The notes below the pieces were generated by a model that saw only the letters and a program-made list of their open reading frames with translations, had not been told where the DNA came from and searched no databases. Both the position numbers and the translations under genes were made by a program. From the NCBI GenBank assembly GCA_043760535.1, contig JAYUOV010000243.1, positions 1 through 9,830 on the forward strand: a stretch of 9,830 nucleotides of DNA, read 5' to 3'. The DNA comes from JAZKFT01 sp043760535. GTDB lineage: Bacteria > Bacteroidota > Bacteroidia > Chitinophagales > Chitinophagaceae. This document shows positions 7,969 to 9,830 of the stretch, in pieces (the first letter of the stretch is position 1; the number at the start of each line of letters is the position of its first letter).

Positions 7969-8002
7969 AAAAATTGCCCCTGATTATTCAGGGGCAATTT
8001 TT
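7969..8002 (+). terminator. Intrinsic terminator of the T9SS cargo gene
   Basis: A perfect 15-bp stem (AAAAATTGCCCCTGA at 7969-7983 and its complement at 7988-8002) closes a TTAT loop and runs into a T-rich tail. It begins 20 bases after the stop codon. The A tract on the left side means it could also stop leftward transcription. Confidence 0.9.
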
Positions 8003-8399
8003 GTTTTAATACGATGTAGAAACTCCGTTAATCGTTTTAAAACGAACTTCCGGTATTACTTGCTATAATGGGTGTATCAAAATACCAAAAAAGGCCACCA
8101 AAGCTGTGACCCAATTTCAACCACACCGCAAAACCGCTTTATAGAAATTCTTTGTTTGCACTGCATTTACAATTTGGGTTTTCAATATACCTTTTCTGTT
8201 TTGGCTATTGGCATCCAAAAACCACGGTGCCGATTATTTTACAAATGGCCATGTTAGAGCCAGTTGCATACCGTAAATGTTTTCTGCCAGATAGTTCGCA
8301 TTGTAGCACATTGCGGCCACACAAACGGCTACTTTTAATAGCTAATAAAGCTAGGTGCACATTTTTAAAATGGAATATTTACAAATAGTAATAAAATAT
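8003..8399. other. Gene-free region with short repeat and possible mobile-element remnant
   Basis: About 400 bases with no supported gene. Contents seen are a 14-bp palindrome (8032-8045), a CCACCAAAGCTGTGACCC block (8095-8112) that loosely resembles the repeated CCACC/TGTGACC-type ends of IS21-family elements (weak), and copy 2 of the short dispersed motif (8253-8278). A 25-codon minus-strand frame (8234-8311, ATG to TAA) includes that motif, but it has no ribosome-binding or promoter support, so I do not call it a gene. The region reads like decayed sequence. Confidence 0.5.
8253..8278 (+). repeat. Short dispersed motif, copy 2
   Basis: Partner of 4187-4213, with two substitutions and a one-base gap. 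It lies in a stretch with no supported gene between the cargo gene terminator and the ATPase remnant. Unlike copy 1, it is not flanked by a nested inverted repeat. Confidence 0.6.
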
Positions 8400-8445
8400 A
8401 TCCTGAGCCAAAAGTGGTATTGCAGGGGCACTTTTGGCTCAGGAT
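8400..8445 (-). terminator. Perfect 17-bp stem-loop overlapping the ATPase stop codon; likely terminator
   Basis: The arm 8400-8416 (ATCCTGAGCCAAAAGTG) is the exact complement of 8429-8445, around a 12-base loop. The TGA stop of the ATPase remnant (8439-8441) lies within the right arm. On the minus strand the hairpin is followed by an A/T-rich tract with several U runs (ATATTTTATTACTATTTG), which suits a leftward terminator. The U-tract is not uninterrupted, so its strength is uncertain. Confidence 0.65.
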
Positions 8446-9732
8446 GTGTAGCTTTCTTTTGGTATTGGTGTAAATAAATCATCTAACAATACCTGCTGAT
8501 CTATCAGGCCTAAGCTGTACTCGTTCATTTGTATTTTATTGGTACAGATAAAGGTGATAAAAAGGTGTTTCCGGGTTTTGGATTCTTGCTGAAAAATGTG
8601 TTTTTTTTGAAGCAGGGCCTCGGCACATTTTTTTTCCGGCACAAAACTGTTTTCATAAAAGTTTATTTCGCTAAGGTTCATGCAGTTGTTGCGGCGATTG
8701 ATAATGAGGTCCATTTGTGCGGCGTCGTTGCTGCTGTTGCCCCGGCTTTTCCAGATAGATGTTTCGCTGTAAATGCCGCTGATACCTAATGCTATTTTAA
8801 TGGCTGGTATATGCTTCATGCAGATACCTTCAAAGGCGTAGCCGCTGCAGCTTTTCCAGGTGGGTGTGTCGCTTAGTCTTACCCAGGCGCCTTTGCTGCC
8901 ACTGCGGTTGGGCTCAATAAATTTTAAATAGAACAGGGAGTATTCATTGGTAAGTTTATAAATACTGTCTTTGCTTTTTTTTGCCAGTGGTATGTAAGCG
9001 GTTATAAACCCCGATGCCGATAATTCTTCTAAAAGGTTGCTGGTACTGCCACCGCTTTGCAACTGGCAAATTTTAATAATTTCGTTTCGGCTGAGACCCA
9101 TTGGTTTTGCTGCCAAAGCCCGTATTACTTTAAAATGCCGGACGGCATTATAGAACAATGCCTGATAGAGGTCTGTAAATTCATTGTACAAAAAACGGGC
9201 TTTCGTAAAGCAGGCTTTATCTATTATTTGGGCGGCACTACTGCCGGGTTTCGCCTGCATCAGGTAATGTGGTACGCCACCAAAAGTCATATAGAGTTGT
9301 GTTATTTGGTAGCGGCTAAGGTGTACGCCACGGCTTTTTAAAAACGCTTCTGTTTCAAAAAGGGTAAAGGGCTGCAGGGCTATTTTTTGGGTGATGCGGT
9401 TATGCAGGCCACCTTTGTTTCGAACCACGTTTTGTATCATCCAACTGGCGGCCGAACCGCAAAGTACTACGGCCAGGTTATTTTGCTTGCTGGCCCAGGT
9501 GTTCCAAAACTGCTCAAAGGCAGCTAAAAAATTAGACTTTGGCGTTTGCATCCAGGGAAACTCATCCAAAAGGATGACGGCTTTTTTTCGGCGCAATTTT
9601 TTTGCAGTAATTGTATCGTAAGGTCAAAAGCTGCAAACCAGTCTGCTGGCACCACTACTGGTACACCTCTGTTCAGGTGCCGGGATAAAGCCTTACAGTA
9701 TTTCACCTGTTTTACTTCGGTTTCTACGTTAT
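8439..9732 (-). pseudogene. Broken DUF234-type AAA+ ATPase (5'-truncated, frameshifted)
   Basis: The long frame (stop at 8439, open up to about 9596) encodes the Walker B strand VILLDEFPWM, with Asp and Glu at about 9561-9566. It then encodes VVLCGSAASWM and GGLHNRIT, a winged-helix-like middle, and the C-terminal DUF234 part ending in LLDDLF. This is the single-gene archaeal-type ATPase family frequent in Bacteroidota. The upstream coding sequence continues in another frame (9604-9739, including ALSRHLNRGVPVVVPADWF and AAFDLTIQLLQ). The two frames join if one base is added to the A7 run (plus-strand T7, 9597-9603). The start codon, the Walker A loop and roughly the first 55 codons are absent: similarity stops at 9732, the edge of the 98-bp repeat, and an in-frame TAA lies just inside it (9740-9742). 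In the nuclease-like ExK position of the C-terminal domain the lysine is replaced by Asn (SEIN, codon 8661-8663). Without the P-loop the product could not bind ATP normally. Family biology is poorly known. Confidence 0.85.
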
Positions 9733-9830
9733 GAACTCCTTACCCCGTGAACTGAAACCGCCTGTTATTCGCAATCTAAATACCTGATAGTAGCAATCAG
9801 TTGAACGGAGTCCCGTAATGCTACGGGATT
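9733..9830 (-). repeat. 98-bp repeat, right copy (inverted), abutting the truncated ATPase
   Basis: This is the reverse complement of 33-130 with two differences. It runs to the last base of the window, so its outer end is unknown. In the minus-strand orientation it begins AATCCCGTAGCATTACGGG, in which CCCGTA and TACGGG form a perfect 6-bp stem with a GCAT loop. GGACTCC shortly after can pair with the terminal GGAGTTC (one G-U), and AACTGA with TCAGTT, giving a potential nested fold. Its inner edge at 9733 is where the ATPase coding sequence breaks off. Confidence 0.92.

Noticed and set aside
8032..8045. 14-bp palindrome TCGTTTTAAAACGA as an operator
   Set aside because: A palindrome of this size is expected about once in 10 kb by chance, and it lies after a terminator with no gene start nearby.
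8234..8311. 25-codon minus-strand micro-ORF containing the dispersed motif
   Set aside because: There is no promoter, leader or conserved start; the related copy at 4187-4213 does not preserve the same frame across the gap.
8439..9596. Intact, functional ATPase starting at a TTG near 9596 (possible defence gene)
   Set aside because: This frame lacks the Walker A motif, and its missing upstream part is visible in another frame, so it is a remnant; no defence partner genes flank it.
1..9830. The whole window as one transposon bounded by terminal inverted repeats
   Set aside because: No transposase or recombinase is present, the right repeat extends to the window edge, and the cargo consists of ordinary chromosomal-type genes.

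Overview
The window looks like Bacteroidota DNA, most likely of the Chitinophagaceae/Sphingobacteriales type. The reasons are moderate GC, A-rich leaders without clear Shine-Dalgarno sites, a large secreted protein with a type IX secretion (T9SS) C-terminal sorting domain, a secreted ~1040-residue sortilin/BNR-repeat 'glycosyl hydrolase-like' protein, and a DUF234-type AAA+ ATPase of the kind common in this phylum. Genus-level placement is inference.

Layout from left to right. Positions 33-130 hold one copy of a 98-bp repeat. It is followed by about 180 bp of non-coding DNA and a SixA-type histidine phosphatase gene (312-806, +). Convergent to it is a long minus-strand gene (879-4001) for an exported multi-Asp-box beta-propeller protein. 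A 300-bp divergent intergenic region (4002-4301) carries a nested inverted repeat, a short dispersed motif and a plausible Bacteroidota promoter. It is followed by a plus-strand gene (4302-7949) for a 1215-residue T9SS cargo protein, ending in a strong intrinsic terminator (7969-8002). The next ~490 bp have no convincing gene but contain a second copy of the short dispersed motif and a perfect 17-bp stem-loop. The last gene (8439-9732, -) is a broken DUF234-type ATPase. It has a one-base frameshift in an A7/T7 run, and its first ~55 codons, including the Walker A P-loop, are missing. Coding similarity stops exactly where the second, inverted copy of the 98-bp repeat begins (9733-9830).

The genes do not form a single operon or an evident pathway. 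Two of the three intact genes encode large exported beta-rich proteins, and the phosphatase is a lone cytoplasmic enzyme. I see no CRISPR array, tRNA, rRNA, transposase, phage gene or recognisable defence operon. The most notable feature is the near-identical inverted repeat (96/98 bases) at the two ends of the window. The right copy coincides with destruction of the ATPase gene. Because the right copy runs to the last base, the window may be a contig whose ends collapsed in a dispersed repeat family, rather than a discrete 9.8-kb mobile element. No complete new system can be supported from this sequence. The repeat family, with its self-complementary segments and its association with gene disruption, is the best candidate for something undescribed.
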